In this document: positions 53,661 to 64,000 of the stretch, piece after piece
Numbering within the stretch: the stretch's first letter is position 1
Layout of the letters: the number at the start of each line of letters is the position of its first letter
Program-made: the position numbers and the translations under genes
Notes under the pieces: generated by a model
Database searches by the model: none
Seen by the model: only the letters and a program-made list of their open reading frames with translations
What the model was told of the DNA's origin: nothing
Assembly: GCA_023525975.1 (NCBI GenBank)
Contig: CM042035.1
Span: 33,881,001-33,945,000, forward strand
Source: Smallanthus sonchifolius
Lineage: Eukaryota > Streptophyta > Magnoliopsida > Asterales > Asteraceae
Direction: 5' to 3'
Length of the DNA: 64,000 nucleotides

Positions 53661-54456
53661 TCTTCTTGCTCATGATGTTCATCCAAAAATATGTATTTTA
53701 GTTTGCTCATATAAAATAGAAAAATATGTGATTCCGTTTGTACAGATAAAATCCAAAAATATTTTGTTTCTATCTTCCATGAAAATTTTAATTTTAAAAT
53801 GTTTCGGGATTGGATTGGAGATATGCTACAGATGGAAGTGAACAAGAATGTGTCATGTTGAAAGTTAAGAATTTTGTTCCAAACAGAAGGTTTGGAGCGA
53901 ATATAACATGTTCGCCTGGTTCTGAGTAAGCGAACTTAATATGTTCGCCTGAGGATTGTTAAGCGAACTTAACAAGTTCGCCTAATGGAGCGAACTTAAT
54001 GGTGTTTTAGTATTGTGTTCAAGAGAACTTATTCTTTAATCATCTTCACTATTTGGGTGAACTTATACGAGCAAACTTATACGGACTTTTCTAGAAATCT
54101 TATAATTTCATATCTAGGGTTTCTGTTCGGTTTTTTGTGGTTGTTTCTAAATCGGTTTTCAATTTCAAGTCATTCAAGAGTATTTTCATCGATTTCTATC
54201 CAGTAAATCTTTTAGATTTTGCAAGTTTTGATATGTGTTCATTCGGTTTAAATTTTTAACGTTTTCTTAAATTTAAACATGGTTTATGCATTAACATTTG
54301 AAATTGATGATTGAAAATGTGTCGTGAATCTTAATCGATGCTATTGTTATGCTTGAATTGGGATTTTTTTTCGATTCAGACAAGTTTGTTATTATGTTTG
54401 GAATTTGTATCGACAGACCTGTTCATGCGAACTTGTTCAGGCGAACTTGTCTAGGC
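53661..54456. other. Right part of TE-10 with an additional GCGAACTT array
   Basis: Beyond the leader no primer site or LTR like that of TE-5 is seen. Instead there is a block with five or six plus-oriented motif copies (53895-54055, 54420-54450) and a leader-like stretch. The whole block recurs at 63180-63968, so it belonged to the original sequence. It is interrupted by TE-11 after ...GTCTAGGC. Confidence 0.55.
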
Positions 54457-54696
54457 TGTAACATTTCTGATTTTTAGTATCCGTAATTCAATTCAATGTA
54501 ATGCAATTCTAACCCAATTCTAGTGCACTGTTTCGTTCTATTCGTATCATCAATTAAATACTATATGTCAATGCAAATCCGTAAATTTTACTCGGTTATA
54601 ACCTACTAAACACTACATAAGTATCTATTTATACAAATATGCCAAAAACTAAAGTTACAAGGACTGATTCTTATAAACTAACAAGAAACCCTAATA

Positions 54697-54800
54697 GGCA
54701 AGGTCGCGCCTCGTTCTGGCACGGTCGCGCCAAGTGTCTTGGCACGGTCGCGCGCCTTGCTTTAGAACGGTCGCGCCCGGTGCATGGGCACGGTCGCGCC
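54697..54800 (+). repeat. CpG near-palindrome array 1 in TE-11 5' LTR (five units)
   Basis: Five GGCACGGTCGCGCC-like units occur at about 20-24 bp spacing. The corresponding 3' LTR array (62577-62701) has six, with one extra unit of about 20 bp. Confidence 0.88.
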
Positions 54801-55416
54801 GCTCGTCAACTGAAACGTAAATGCAGCCTGTAAACGCCGAATCGTTTGATTTCGTAACCGTTGCGCAAGTTTCTACCATTAACAATCCAATTAAGAGTTT
54901 TTATCACCGTATTTACAACCAATAAACCCAATTATACCGATTCATCTCAAAACCGTCAAATCTATTTTCGCAAGACCACGAATTCCTCCATTACGATCCA
55001 AATTCTCTCAGAAAAATACACGATACCCACTACTCAATCCTATCTAAGACTTCTGAACACGTGAATTAGCCAGAACTGCAGCAAAGGTCACCGGAAACCA
55101 AACCCGTCGCCGTCGGAACTCGTCTCTACCACACGCTGTCGATTAATCATCTCTTCGGGTAATTAAAATCTCCTACATCTATGTTTCATTCTATAGATCA
55201 AAAGCCCTAACCTAATTTGGGCTTACAATATGGAAATCATCACGAACCCGAATCTATTATTCGTTTACAAATGATTTAATCGAATCGAACCTTAGACACG
55301 TTTTAAATACAATTAATCTATACAAAAAGATTCGTGATGATCTAATGAGTGAAAGCCCCATGAATTCCAACATTTACAATATAAGAATTAGTCAAATTGA
55401 ATCTGTTTTGGAACAG

Positions 55417-55700
55417 ACACGGTCGCGCTAATCATATAGTGCGGTCGTGCTTCATGAGACACGGTCACGCCAAATACCAGCGCGGTCGTGCCTCCCACAC
55501 TCAGACTCGGTCAGGCCTTTGACTAGACTTGGTCGTGCCTCAAAACCCTAAACACGGTCGTGCCTGACCCAAGACACGGTCGTACCTAGTGAACAGCCTA
55601 ATTATGCATTCTGTTTAGTCAACACGGTCGCGTCCCAGACTAGCACGGTCGCGCCCGTGGTCCTAGCACGATCGTGCCTTGTCCCAGGCACGGTCGTGTG
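55417..55700 (+). repeat. CpG near-palindrome array 2 in TE-11 5' LTR
   Basis: About ten CACGGTCGTG-type units, parallel to 2494-2776 in TE-1, end just before the AT-rich block. Confidence 0.87.
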
Positions 55701-57065
55701 TGTGAGAAAATTCTTGGCAGAATAATTATTTTCATTTTTTAAAAATAATAAGTATTTCAAATTACTTTTTAAATAAAAAGAATTGATTTTATGTAGATTT
55801 ATATTAATATTATTTAAAAATGATCAAATTTCTATCCTAAAATAAATAGAAATTATTTATTTAAAACTTATAAAATTTAATCTATATTTATTGTTAAACA
55901 ATTTATTTAAACATCCTTATGAAAATAAATTAAAGGAATTTATATTTAATATAAAACGTTTAATACATTTTTATAAGTAAATGACTAAGTTACATATTTT
56001 ATAAATAAATGAATAAGGTTACAATTATTTATTTAATTTACATTTAAACAAAAACTATTTGTTTAAGTTATACTTAATCACCCCTAATACTTACATTATT
56101 TTTATAACTAAGTAAGCAAATAATAATTTTATTATTTTATTATTTAGTTATTCCAAACCCAAATTTTATACAATACCATTCAAGTACAACTCACTAACAC
56201 CTATAACTTCAAAATTCCTTATACACACATCCAATTTAACCTTAGACTTAGACATAGACTATTGTGCATACTATTGATTTCGATAAATATTATACTTTAG
56301 GTTAACATTGTGCATTTCAAGGACCTCGTATTACTATCTAGTCTCTTTTGTTAGCTACACTTTCAAACCAAGTGAGTATTACATAGCCCCTTTTACTCTT
56401 TTACACTTTTTGGGGTGGAACATGAACATTATACAATACTATTGTTTACAATTACACAAACTACACAAATACAAATCCCCTTTTACATTCATGTGTGCAA
56501 TTTGAGCTTTATGCCCGAGTGCTAGTTGTGCTAACTTTTGTATGCGATTATGTGTAATCATTAACTATTCAAGCCAACGGTAAACAATGATAGATCTATT
56601 GAGTCTGACAAACCCACCCAGGTAGGGTGATTGTTACCGACAACACAATTTTTGCATGCTAGTTACAAAGGTTTGATTGTACTTGGTTACACAATAGCTG
56701 CTCCCCATAAATGCCTTATTTTATCATGATATGTAAGGATTTGTTTATTTACAAACTATATGCTATCTATATATATACAAACCTGTGTATGCTCACCAAC
56801 TTTTTAGTTGACCTTATTTTATTCATGTTTCAGGTGCTAATATGTGAGTTTGATCAAGACATGCTACACATAGGCTTTGGACTTAGTTAAATTTAAATAA
56901 AGAATATTATGTATTTCCATTTTGTACTTGGTTTGATTTGTTTTGTCTTGAATATTTGAAATGAATTTGGATGATTAATATATTTCAATTTAGTCAACCT
57001 TGTGCTCCTGAACAGTCTACATGTCCTGCCCCGATGATTCCGCCGTCGGTTGGGGTGTGACAGAT

Positions 57066-57077
57066 TGGTATCAGAGC
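57066..57077 (+). other. Primer-binding site of TE-11
   Basis: TGGTATCAGAGC lies 3 bp after the LTR. Confidence 0.95.
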
Positions 57078-57773
57078 CTTGGTTATAGGGAACTAGGTTA
57101 TTAGACACCCTTGACCAAGACTATAACTTTATGACACCCACTCATGCCATGCTTAATGATTATATGATATGTGCTACATGTTATGTGCTACATGCTATGT
57201 GTTACATGTTTTCTATGATTTGTTATTATTTCATTTTGATGCCTTACTTGTTAAAATTCATGACTTAGTAGACAATGCTTAAATAATGATTAAATAAACA
57301 ATATCCCTACCTATACCCTAAAACCTCATAATATTCTTACCTACTTTTCTATCTTCATCTTCTTAGCATGTGGAAACTTCATGAATCCAAATCTATAAAA
57401 TCTTTTATTTCCTCGTTAAGGCTTTTAAACTTTGTTAATTATTTGAGGACATGTGCAATCTGGAAGGGTGACACCTGTATTCAGGGTTTTCTGTCTAGGA
57501 AAGCATTTCGCATAAATCCCAATCAACCGAGGGACCCGTATGCTTTCCTGGGAATTCCCGGGATGAGTGTTTACTTATAGGCTAAAGCATGTCTCCTTGA
57601 AAATTATATGAGTTTAATTAACCTTAATGTGTCATAGTATTCAAGTGATTATATCACTATTTGAGTACAATCCAAACCATGAATAACTATTTTATTTCAT
57701 TATCTTGCCCTTTTTAAGCCAAGCAATTCTCATAAGTTCTTACATATTTTCTTGTCTTGTGAAAATCTGTAGA
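57078..57773 (+). other. TE-11 leader
   Basis: This is a 0.7-kb untranslated region between primer site and gag ATG. I see no supported ORF. A 70-aa frame at 57368 is unconvincing. Unlike the Copia leaders it has no palindrome array. Confidence 0.7.
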
Positions 57774-58974
57774 ATGCCTCCCCGTCGTGCTCCCGTGGCC
57801 AACACCAACACCGACATCGCTACCATCCTTGCACAACTCGTAACTCAACTAACTCAAGCTAATGGTGCCACCAATGTTAACCATGGGGCAAATGGTGGTA
57901 ATGGTGGAAATGGTGGTGACAACCCACCTCAATGCACCTTCAAGCATTTCAACTCGTGTAATCCACTCAAGTTTTATGGTACTGAAGGAGCTACGGGACT
58001 TCTTCAATGGTTCGAAAGTATTGAGAATACCTTTATCAATAGTGACTGCCCCGATAACCTTCGTGTTCTTCATGCCACAAGTGTCTTACAAAAACGGGCA
58101 CTCACGTGGTGGAATGGGGAAATGAGGAATATGGGTGTGGATGTAGCAATGGCCTTACCTTGGGATGAGGTTAAAAGGCTAATGACTGAGGAATTCTGTC
58201 CTCGAAATGAGGTAAAGAAACTCGAAGCCGAATTTTGGGATCTTGCCCAAGATAGTGGTGAAAGCTTGGCATATACAACTCGGTTCCATGAGTTGAGTCT
58301 CCTCGTGCCCCACATGGTCACACCTTTATCCCGCTGCATTGAAAAATATATTGGTGGATTACCTAGGCAAATTCAAGATACTGTCCTAGGGAGAAATCCC
58401 GCAACTCTTGAAGATGCTATCCGTTTAGCCTCTACCTTAACCGATAACCATGTGAAGGCGGGGACTCTTACTAAAAAGGGCACAAAGAAAGTCTCCGACA
58501 CTGCAACTTCTTCCACCCACAACAAAGAAGCCATAACTGAACCCTCCTAACCTAATAAGAAAAGAAAGGCTAGAAACTATGCTATGGTCACTCCTGCTAT
58601 GCCTGTTAACCAAGTTGCTCCTATGGTTCAAGCACCAGCCAAAAAGCAATATATTGGGATCTACCCACTCTATGCCACGTGCAACTATCATCATCCTCAA
58701 AACATCCCATGTCGCCTTTGCACTTATTGTGGGAAATATGGCCATACGGTCAATGTGTGTAGGGCCAAAGCTCTTGCAGGCCAAGTCAACCCACCAAACC
58801 GAACCAATCAACAAGTGGCTAATCAAGGTGTTCCTGCTATAGCAAATGGGCGGGCATGTTTTGAATGTGGTGACCTAAATCACTTCCGTGATCAATGCCC
58901 AAGGTTAGTCAATGCTAGAAAAGGCGGAGCTCGTAGGTGTGCTTTCAACATAAACGCCAATGAGGCTCAAGTCA
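57774..58974 (+). pseudogene. TE-11 gag
   Basis: Start is ATG 57774 (MPPRRAPVANTNTD), the usual chromovirus gag beginning. The retrotransposon gag domain spans about residues 60-220 (FKHFNSCNPLKFYGTEG, WWNGEMRNMG, RFHELSLLVPHMV, YIGGLPRQIQDTVLG). A TAA at 58548-58550 interrupts it. In the same frame afterwards come two zinc knuckles, CTYCGKYGHTVNVC (about 58720) and CFECGDLNHFRDQC (about 58860). It forms the particle and binds RNA. With the stop, only a 258-residue product without knuckles could be made. Confidence 0.9.
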
Positions 58975-59617
58975 ACAATGATGTGGTCAACGGTATGTTC
59001 CTTGTCAATAGTCAATATGCCACCATTTTATTTGATACCGGTGCCGAAAAAGTTTTGTGTCACTTAACTTTGAACCCTTACTTGCAAAAACACGATCCCA
59101 ATTAGAGAAAACCTTCACTGTCGAAATAGCAAATGGTGATTCACTTACAATTGGGTCTATTATCTATGACTGCACTCTAGAACTTAACGAACATACATTC
59201 CCAATCAATCTTGTACCAATGCCATTAGAAAGTTTTGATATCATCATAGGCATGGATTGGCTATCAAATCATCATGCCGAAGTCATCTGTTTCGAGAAGT
59301 GCATTCGAATACCTCTACCGTCGGGGGAAACATTAAGAGTCTTTGGTGAAAAGTCTTGCAAGGGACTAAAGTTAATGTCATGCACTACCGCCCAAAAGTA
59401 CTTACGAAAGAAGTACGTGGCCTTCTTAGCTCATATTGTTCAAAAGGATGTCAAAGAGAAGAGTATCCAAGACATTCCCATCATTCGGGCTTTTCCCGAA
59501 GTATTTCCCGAAGATCTATCCGGTCTTCCACCCATTCGACAAGTAGAATTTCTCATTGATCTTGTGCCCGGAGCTAACCCCGTGGATAGAGCTTCATACC
59601 GTTTTGCAACTTCTTAA
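58975..59617 (+). pseudogene. TE-11 protease and linker
   Basis: ATILFDTGAEKVL carries the DTG of an aspartic protease. A frameshift at about 59055-59075 moves the remainder (FEPLLAKTRSQLEKTFTVEI, FDIIIGMDWLSNHHAEV) into another frame, ending FPEVFPEDLSGLPP and a TAA at 59615-59617, directly before RT. The usual codon at that stop is probably GAA. It would cleave the polyprotein. Confidence 0.88.
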
Positions 59618-60850
59618 ATGCAAGAACTTGCAAGTCAACTCCAAGACCTTTCCAACAAAGGATTCATTCGTCCAAGTCATTCACCGTGGGGTGCACCCGT
59701 CTTGTTTGTCAAAAAGAAGGATGGATCATTCTGCATGTGTATTGACAACCGCGAACTCAACAAGCTTACCATCAAGAACCGTTACCCTTTGCCTAGAATT
59801 GATGACCTCTTTGATCAACTTCAAGGTTCGACCTACTACTCAAAGATTGATCTTCGATCTGGTTATCATCAACTCCGTGTGCAAGAAGACGATATTCCAA
59901 AGACTGCCTTCCGAACAAGGTATTGTCATTACGTGTTCATGGTTATGCCTTTTGGACTAACCAATGCACCCGCAGTTTTCATGGACCTCATGAATCGTGT
60001 GTGCAAACCGTACCTTGATAAATTTGTGATTGTCTTCATCGATGACATCTTAATCTACCCCAAGACTAAAGCCGACCATGAGCAACATCTTAGACTGGTT
60101 TTGGGTCTCTTGAGGAAGGAACAACTATATGCCAAATTCTCCAAATGTGAATTTTGGCTAAAGGAAGTTCAATTTCTTGGTCACATCGTCAACGACAAGG
60201 GTATTCATGTTGACCCTACTAATATCGAAATGGTTAAGAATTGGAATGCCCCGAAGACTCCCACTGAAGTTCGTTCATTTCTTGGTCTTGCGGGATATTA
60301 CCGTCATTTCATCTCAACTTCTCTAAAATTGCTGTCCCTCTTACTGCCTTGACCCACAAGGGTAAAACTTATGAATGGGGACCAAAGCAAGAAGAAGCTT
60401 TCCAAACTCTCAAGCAAAAGTTGTGCAATGCTCCTATCTTGACACTCCCTGATGGGAATGATGATCTAGTTGTCTACTGTGATGCTTCCAACCAAGGTCT
60501 CGGTTGTGTACTCATGCAACGAGGCAAAATAATCGCTTATGCATCAAAGGCAACTTAAGATTCATGAAAAGAATTATACGACGCACGACCTCGAATTGGG
60601 TGCGGTCGTATTCGCATTGATGATTTGGAGACATTACCTCTATGGCACGAAATGTGTGGTGTTCACCGACCACAAAAGCCTCCAACACATTTTCAACCAG
60701 AAAGAACTCAATATGAGGCAACGACGTTGGGTTGAACTCCTTAACGACTATGACTGCGAAATTTGTTACCATCCCGGCAAAGCGAATGTTGTAGCCGACG
60801 CTTTGAGTCGAAAGGACAATGTCATGCTTCAATGTGTTCGAATTCAAACC
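59618..60850 (+). pseudogene. TE-11 reverse transcriptase and RNase H
   Basis: The RT (59618 onward) shows GFIRPSHSPWGAPVLFVKKK, YSKIDLRSGYHQLRV, FGLTNAPAVFMDLMN and catalytic FIDDILIY (about 60040), then LGHIVNDKGIHVDP and FLGLAGYYRHF. Frame breaks near 60335 and 60545 divide the connection and RNase H (VYCDASNQGLGCVLMQ, KNYTTHDLELGAVVFAL, FTDHKSLQHIF, VVADALSRK). Catalytic residues of both domains remain. Confidence 0.92.
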
Positions 60851-62302
60851 GACATTCAAAAGCGCATCTTAGAAGCTCAACACGTCTCAGTCACCGAGGG
60901 TAACATGTATGAGGAAATGTCGTGTGGTGTTGAACTTCAACTTGAATCAAAACCCAATGGCTTACTTTATTACTTGAACCGTATTTGGGTTCCCGATCGT
61001 GATGATCTCCGTACATTTCTTATGAATGGGGCTGACAAGACTCGTTATTCTATTCATCCTGGTGCGGATAAAATGTACTAAGATCTTCGCCAACAATATT
61101 GGTGGCCCGGTATGAAAAAGGACATTGCTCTCTATGTTGCCGATTGTCTAACGTGCTCCAAGGTCAAAGCCGAACACCAACGCCCTTCCGGATTACTCGA
61201 AAAACCGGAAATTCCTGTGTGGAAATGGGAGAACTTAGTTATGGATTTTATTACCAAACTCCCTCACACCTCAAGTGGTTATGATAGCATTTGGGAGATC
61301 ATTGATCGTCTCACCAAATCTGCTCATTTCTTGCCTATCCGTGAAGACTATCGGGTTGAGAAACTATCCCGAATTTACATTGATGAAATTATGAGCCGTC
61401 ACGGTGTTCCCTTAAACATAATCTCCGATAGAGATGCTCGGTTTACCTGTCGCTTTTCGCAATCTCTCCAAACTGCTCTTGGTACGCGATTGGATTTGAG
61501 CACGGCCTACCATCCTCAAACTGATGGTCAGACCGAGCGAACAATCCAAACTCTTGAAGATATGCTTAGAGCTTGTGTAATTGATTTTGGTGGAAATTGG
61601 GATTCACATCTATCCCTAATCGAGTTCTCTTACAATAATAGTTACCACACGAGTATCAACATGGCTCCATTTGAAGCTCTTTATGGTCGCAAGTGTCGTT
61701 CTCCTGTATGTTGGAACGAGATTGGTGAAGCACAAATCACCGGTACCGAGCTAATTCAAGAAACATCCGACAAGATTATCCAAATCCGTGACAACATTCG
61801 AGTAGCGAGAAGTCGGCAAAAGAGTTATGCCGACAAACGACGAAAACCCTTGGAATTCCAAGTCGGTGGCCTTATTCTTCTAAAGGTGTCTCCGTGGAAG
61901 GGTGTGATCCGTTTTGGAAAGAAAAGCAAATTATCACCTCACTATGTAGGTCCATTCAAGATCCTTGAAAGGATTGGGAAAGTGGCTTACAAACTCGAGT
62001 TACCTCCATCACTTGGCAATGTGTATCCTACATTTCACGTGTCTAATCTGAAGAAATGCCTTGCTGATGAGAATCTTCACATACCCCTTGACGATGTGCA
62101 CATTGACGAAACGATGCACTTCCTTGAGAGACCAGTAGAAATCATGGATCGTGAAATCAAGCAGCTCAAGAAAAGGCGTATTCCTATTGTCAAAATTAGT
62201 TGGGAATCTAAACGTGGTCCTGAGTTCACTTGGGAACGTGAGGACCAAATGAAACTCAAGTACCCCCATCTCTTCACCGATGCCGTCGCTTCCACTAGTT
62301 AA
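60851..62302 (+). pseudogene. TE-11 integrase with chromodomain-like tail
   Basis: It is homologous to 1-1482 of TE-1. A TAA at 61079-61081 (CAA in TE-1) interrupts the zinc domain. The first zinc His is also lost (GADKTRYSIHPG versus EAHKTRYSIHPG in TE-1). The core keeps its three acidic residues (MDFITKLP, ISDRDARF, GQTERTIQ). The tail retains VEIMDREIKQLKKRRIPIV and the chromodomain aromatic residues. The ORF ends with TAA just before the polypurine tract. Confidence 0.92.
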
Positions 62303-62326
62303 ATTTCGGGACGAAATTCCCTCAAC

Positions 62327-62336
62327 ATGGGGAGAC
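62327..62336 (+). other. Polypurine tract of TE-11
   Basis: ATGGGGAGAC directly before the 3' LTR start at 62337, identical in context to 1507-1516. Confidence 0.9.
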
Positions 62337-62768
62337 TGTAACACTTCTGATTTTTAGTATCCGTAATTCAATTCAATGTAATGCAATTCAAACCCAATTC
62401 TAGTGCACTGTTTCATTCTATCCGTATCATCAATTAAATACTATATGTCAATGCAAATCCGTAAATTTTACTCGGTTATAACCTACTAAACACTACATAA
62501 GTATCTATTTATACAAATATGCCAAAGACTAAAGTTACAAGGATTGATTCTTATAAACTAACAAGAAACCCTAATAGGCACGGTCGCGCCTCGTTCTGGC
62601 ACGGTCGCGCCAAGTGTCTTGGCACGGTCGCGCGCCTTGCTTTAGAACGGTCGCGCCCGGTCCATGGGCACGGTCGCGCCTCTTATGGGCACGGTCGCGC
62701 CGCTCGTCAACTGAAACGTAAATGCAGCCTGTAAACACGGAATCGCTTGATTTCGTAACCGTTGCGCA
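62337..62768 (+). repeat. 3' LTR of TE-11 (truncated)
   Basis: It matches the first part of 54457-57062 with a few substitutions and one extra 20-bp CpG unit (array 62577-62701). Similarity stops after GTTGCGCA at 62768, so roughly 2.2 kb of LTR is missing, replaced by the TE-10-like block. Confidence 0.93.
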
Positions 62769-64000
62769 CAATCAAGCCTTTTGCAACACTAAGCGAACTT
62801 AGTAAGTTCGCATAGGGGCTCAGTGGTTTTGGGACTTGAGCCTTTTTTTTTTTGTTTTTTTTTAAGAACGCTAGCGAACTAGATAAGTTCGCCTGATACA
62901 GCCTAAGCGAACTTAATAAGTTCGCCTGAAATTCACTGAGTGAAGCGAACTTGATAAGTTCGCCTGCTAAATTCGCTTAAACTGAGAGAAGCGAACTTAA
63001 TAAGTTCGCTTGCTATGTTCGCCTGTAACAAATTTCAGCAAGTTCGCTTACTGCAGCTGTAACAAAATCTGCAACCCAAACACGAACTCAAACCTCCGAA
63101 AATCATTATTTCTCACAGATTAGAAGGAATTTGAAGAAATTGAACCGTAGGATTTGATATTTCATGAATTAGAACACTTCTAGGATCTTCTTGCTCATGA
63201 TGTTCATCAAAAAATATGTATTTTAGTTTGTTAATATAAAATCCAAAAATATGTGATTCCGTTTGCACAGATAAAATTCAAAAATATTTTGTTTCTATCT
63301 TCCATGAAAATTTTAATTTTAAAATGTTTCGGTATTGGATCGGAGATATGCTACAGAAGGAAGTGAACAAGAATGTGTCATGTTGAAAGTGAAGAATTTT
63401 GTTCCAAGGAGAAGGTTTGGAGCGAATATAACATGTTCACCTGGTTCTGAGTAAGCGAACTTAATATGTTTGCCAAAGGATTGTTAAGCAAACTTAACAA
63501 GTTCGCCTAATGGAGCGAACTTAATGGTGTTTTAGTATTGTGTTCAGGCGAACTTATTCTTTTATCCTCTTCACTGTTTGGGCGAACTTATACGAGCGAA
63601 CTTATACGGACTTTTCTAGAAATCTTACAATTTCAGATCTAGGGTTTCTGTTCGGTTTTTTGTGGTTGTTTCTAAATCGGTTTTCAATTGCAAGTCATTC
63701 AAGAGTATTTTCATCGATTTCTATCCGGTAAATCTTTTAGATTTTGCAAGTTTTGATATGTGTTCATTCGGTTTATATTTTTCACGTTTTCTAAAATTTA
63801 AACATGGTTTAGGCATTAACATTTGAAATTGATGATTGAAAATGTGTCGTGAATCTTAATCAATGCTATTTTTATGCTTGAATTGGGATTTTTTGCTCGA
63901 TTCAGACAAGTTTGTTATTATGTGTGGAATTTGTATCGACAGACCTGTTCAGGCGAACTTGTCTAGGCGAACTTATTATGTTCGCCTCTTGCAACACTAA
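62769..64000. repeat. Second copy of the TE-10 right block, possibly part of a tandem array
   Basis: 62862-63968 repeats 53333-54456 with few differences and continues past the TE-11 insertion site. It carries GCGAACTT palindromes at 62791-62810, 62873-63050, 63420-63610 and 63950-63985. The 12-mer TTGCAACACTAA occurs at 62781-62792 and again at the window end (63989-64000), 1,208 bp apart, which would fit a tandem unit continuing to the right. No coding frame is supported. Confidence 0.75.

Larger units (their letters stand above)
50576..54456 (-). mobile_element. TE-10: pol-deleted Copia element of the TE-5 family
   Basis: In minus orientation: leader with GCGAACTT array, decayed gag, the first residues of protease, then directly post-pol spacer sequence homologous to TE-4 (19980-20640). 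Integrase, RT and RNase H are missing. Its left end is the junction with TE-5 and its right side is interrupted by TE-11. No LTR terminus is visible. Confidence 0.8.
54457..57062 (+). repeat. 5' LTR of TE-11
   Basis: The LTR is 2,606 bp, TGTAACATTTCTG to GGGGTGTGACA. It contains CpG arrays at 54697-54800 and 55417-55700, a CT-rich leader-like region with CGTCGCCGTCGG near 55105, a long AT-rich block and the U5 hairpin at 57031-57049. Against the 432 bp of the 3' LTR only scattered substitutions plus one motif-unit length change are seen, so insertion is relatively recent. Confidence 0.93.
54457..62768 (+). mobile_element. TE-11: nearly full-length Ty3/Gypsy chromovirus (Tekay-like)
   Basis: Complete 5' LTR, primer site, gag, protease, RT, RNase H, integrase with chromodomain-like tail, polypurine tract and a 3' LTR cut short after 432 bp. 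Order and motifs match plant chromoviruses; I favour the Tekay clade from the gag and C-terminal tail. Three in-frame stops and three frameshifts disable it. It inserted into TE-10, and the uninterrupted site is seen at 63968. Confidence 0.94.

Noticed and set aside
1..64000. Endogenous pararetrovirus or other viral insertion
   Set aside because: RT and integrase are present with LTRs, primer sites and target duplications. No movement protein, coat protein or virus-type gene order is seen. All RT copies are Gypsy or Copia type.

Overview
This 64 kb window is plant nuclear DNA made almost entirely of nested, mostly broken LTR retrotransposons. I found no host gene, rRNA, tRNA or CRISPR array. 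The evidence for a plant is the initiator-Met-type primer sites (TGGTATCAGAGC), two retroelement superfamilies (Ty3/Gypsy chromoviruses and Ty1/Copia elements of the SIRE/Maximus type), very large LTRs and solo LTRs with 5-bp target-site duplications (TSDs). The gag and extra-ORF families remind me of composites (Asteraceae); that assignment is inference from memory and no genus can be named.

Layout. TE-1 (1-4061, +) is the 3' half of a chromovirus whose LTR abuts TE-2 (4062-5213, -), a Gypsy pol fragment. TE-3 (5412-15153, -) is a decayed Gypsy element with both LTRs. TE-4 (15154-25937, -) is a Copia element with an extra ORF (ORF3) downstream of pol. TE-5 (25938-50575, +) is a Copia element inserted in the gag of TE-4. 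TE-5 is itself interrupted by a 4.16-kb solo LTR (TE-6, TSD GTGAT), a 535-bp solo LTR (TE-7, TSD GGCGG) and a sister copy (TE-8, 36220-49667, TSD GTTGG). TE-8 was then invaded by TE-9 (37797-49312, -), a fairly well preserved Copia element with ORF3. TE-10 (50576-54456, -) is a pol-deleted relative of TE-5. TE-11 (54457-62768, +) is a nearly full-length chromovirus related to TE-1. The right end (62769-64000) repeats the block that TE-11 interrupted.

Main observation. Every LTR family here carries its own tandem array of a short, CpG-containing (near-)palindrome: GCGAACTT-N3-AAGTTCGC (TE-5/8/10), GCGTACTT-N3-AAGTACGC (TE-4/7), TCATTCGTACGAATGA (TE-9), TCGAAACTA-N2-TAGTTTCGA (TE-3) and CACGGTCGTG/CACGATCGTG-like (TE-1/11). 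In the Copia families the array lies directly upstream of the LTR TATA box. In both ORF3-carrying elements the same family-specific motif plus a new TATA box reappears upstream of ORF3, although the flanking sequence is not a copy of the LTR. I read this as a self-recognition promoter code, possibly linked to ORF3. The function is a hypothesis.

Within each element the usual parts cooperate. Gag forms the particle. Protease, integrase, reverse transcriptase and RNase H process, copy and insert the genome. The LTR drives transcription. All coding regions carry stops, frameshifts or truncations, so none of these copies looks autonomous.
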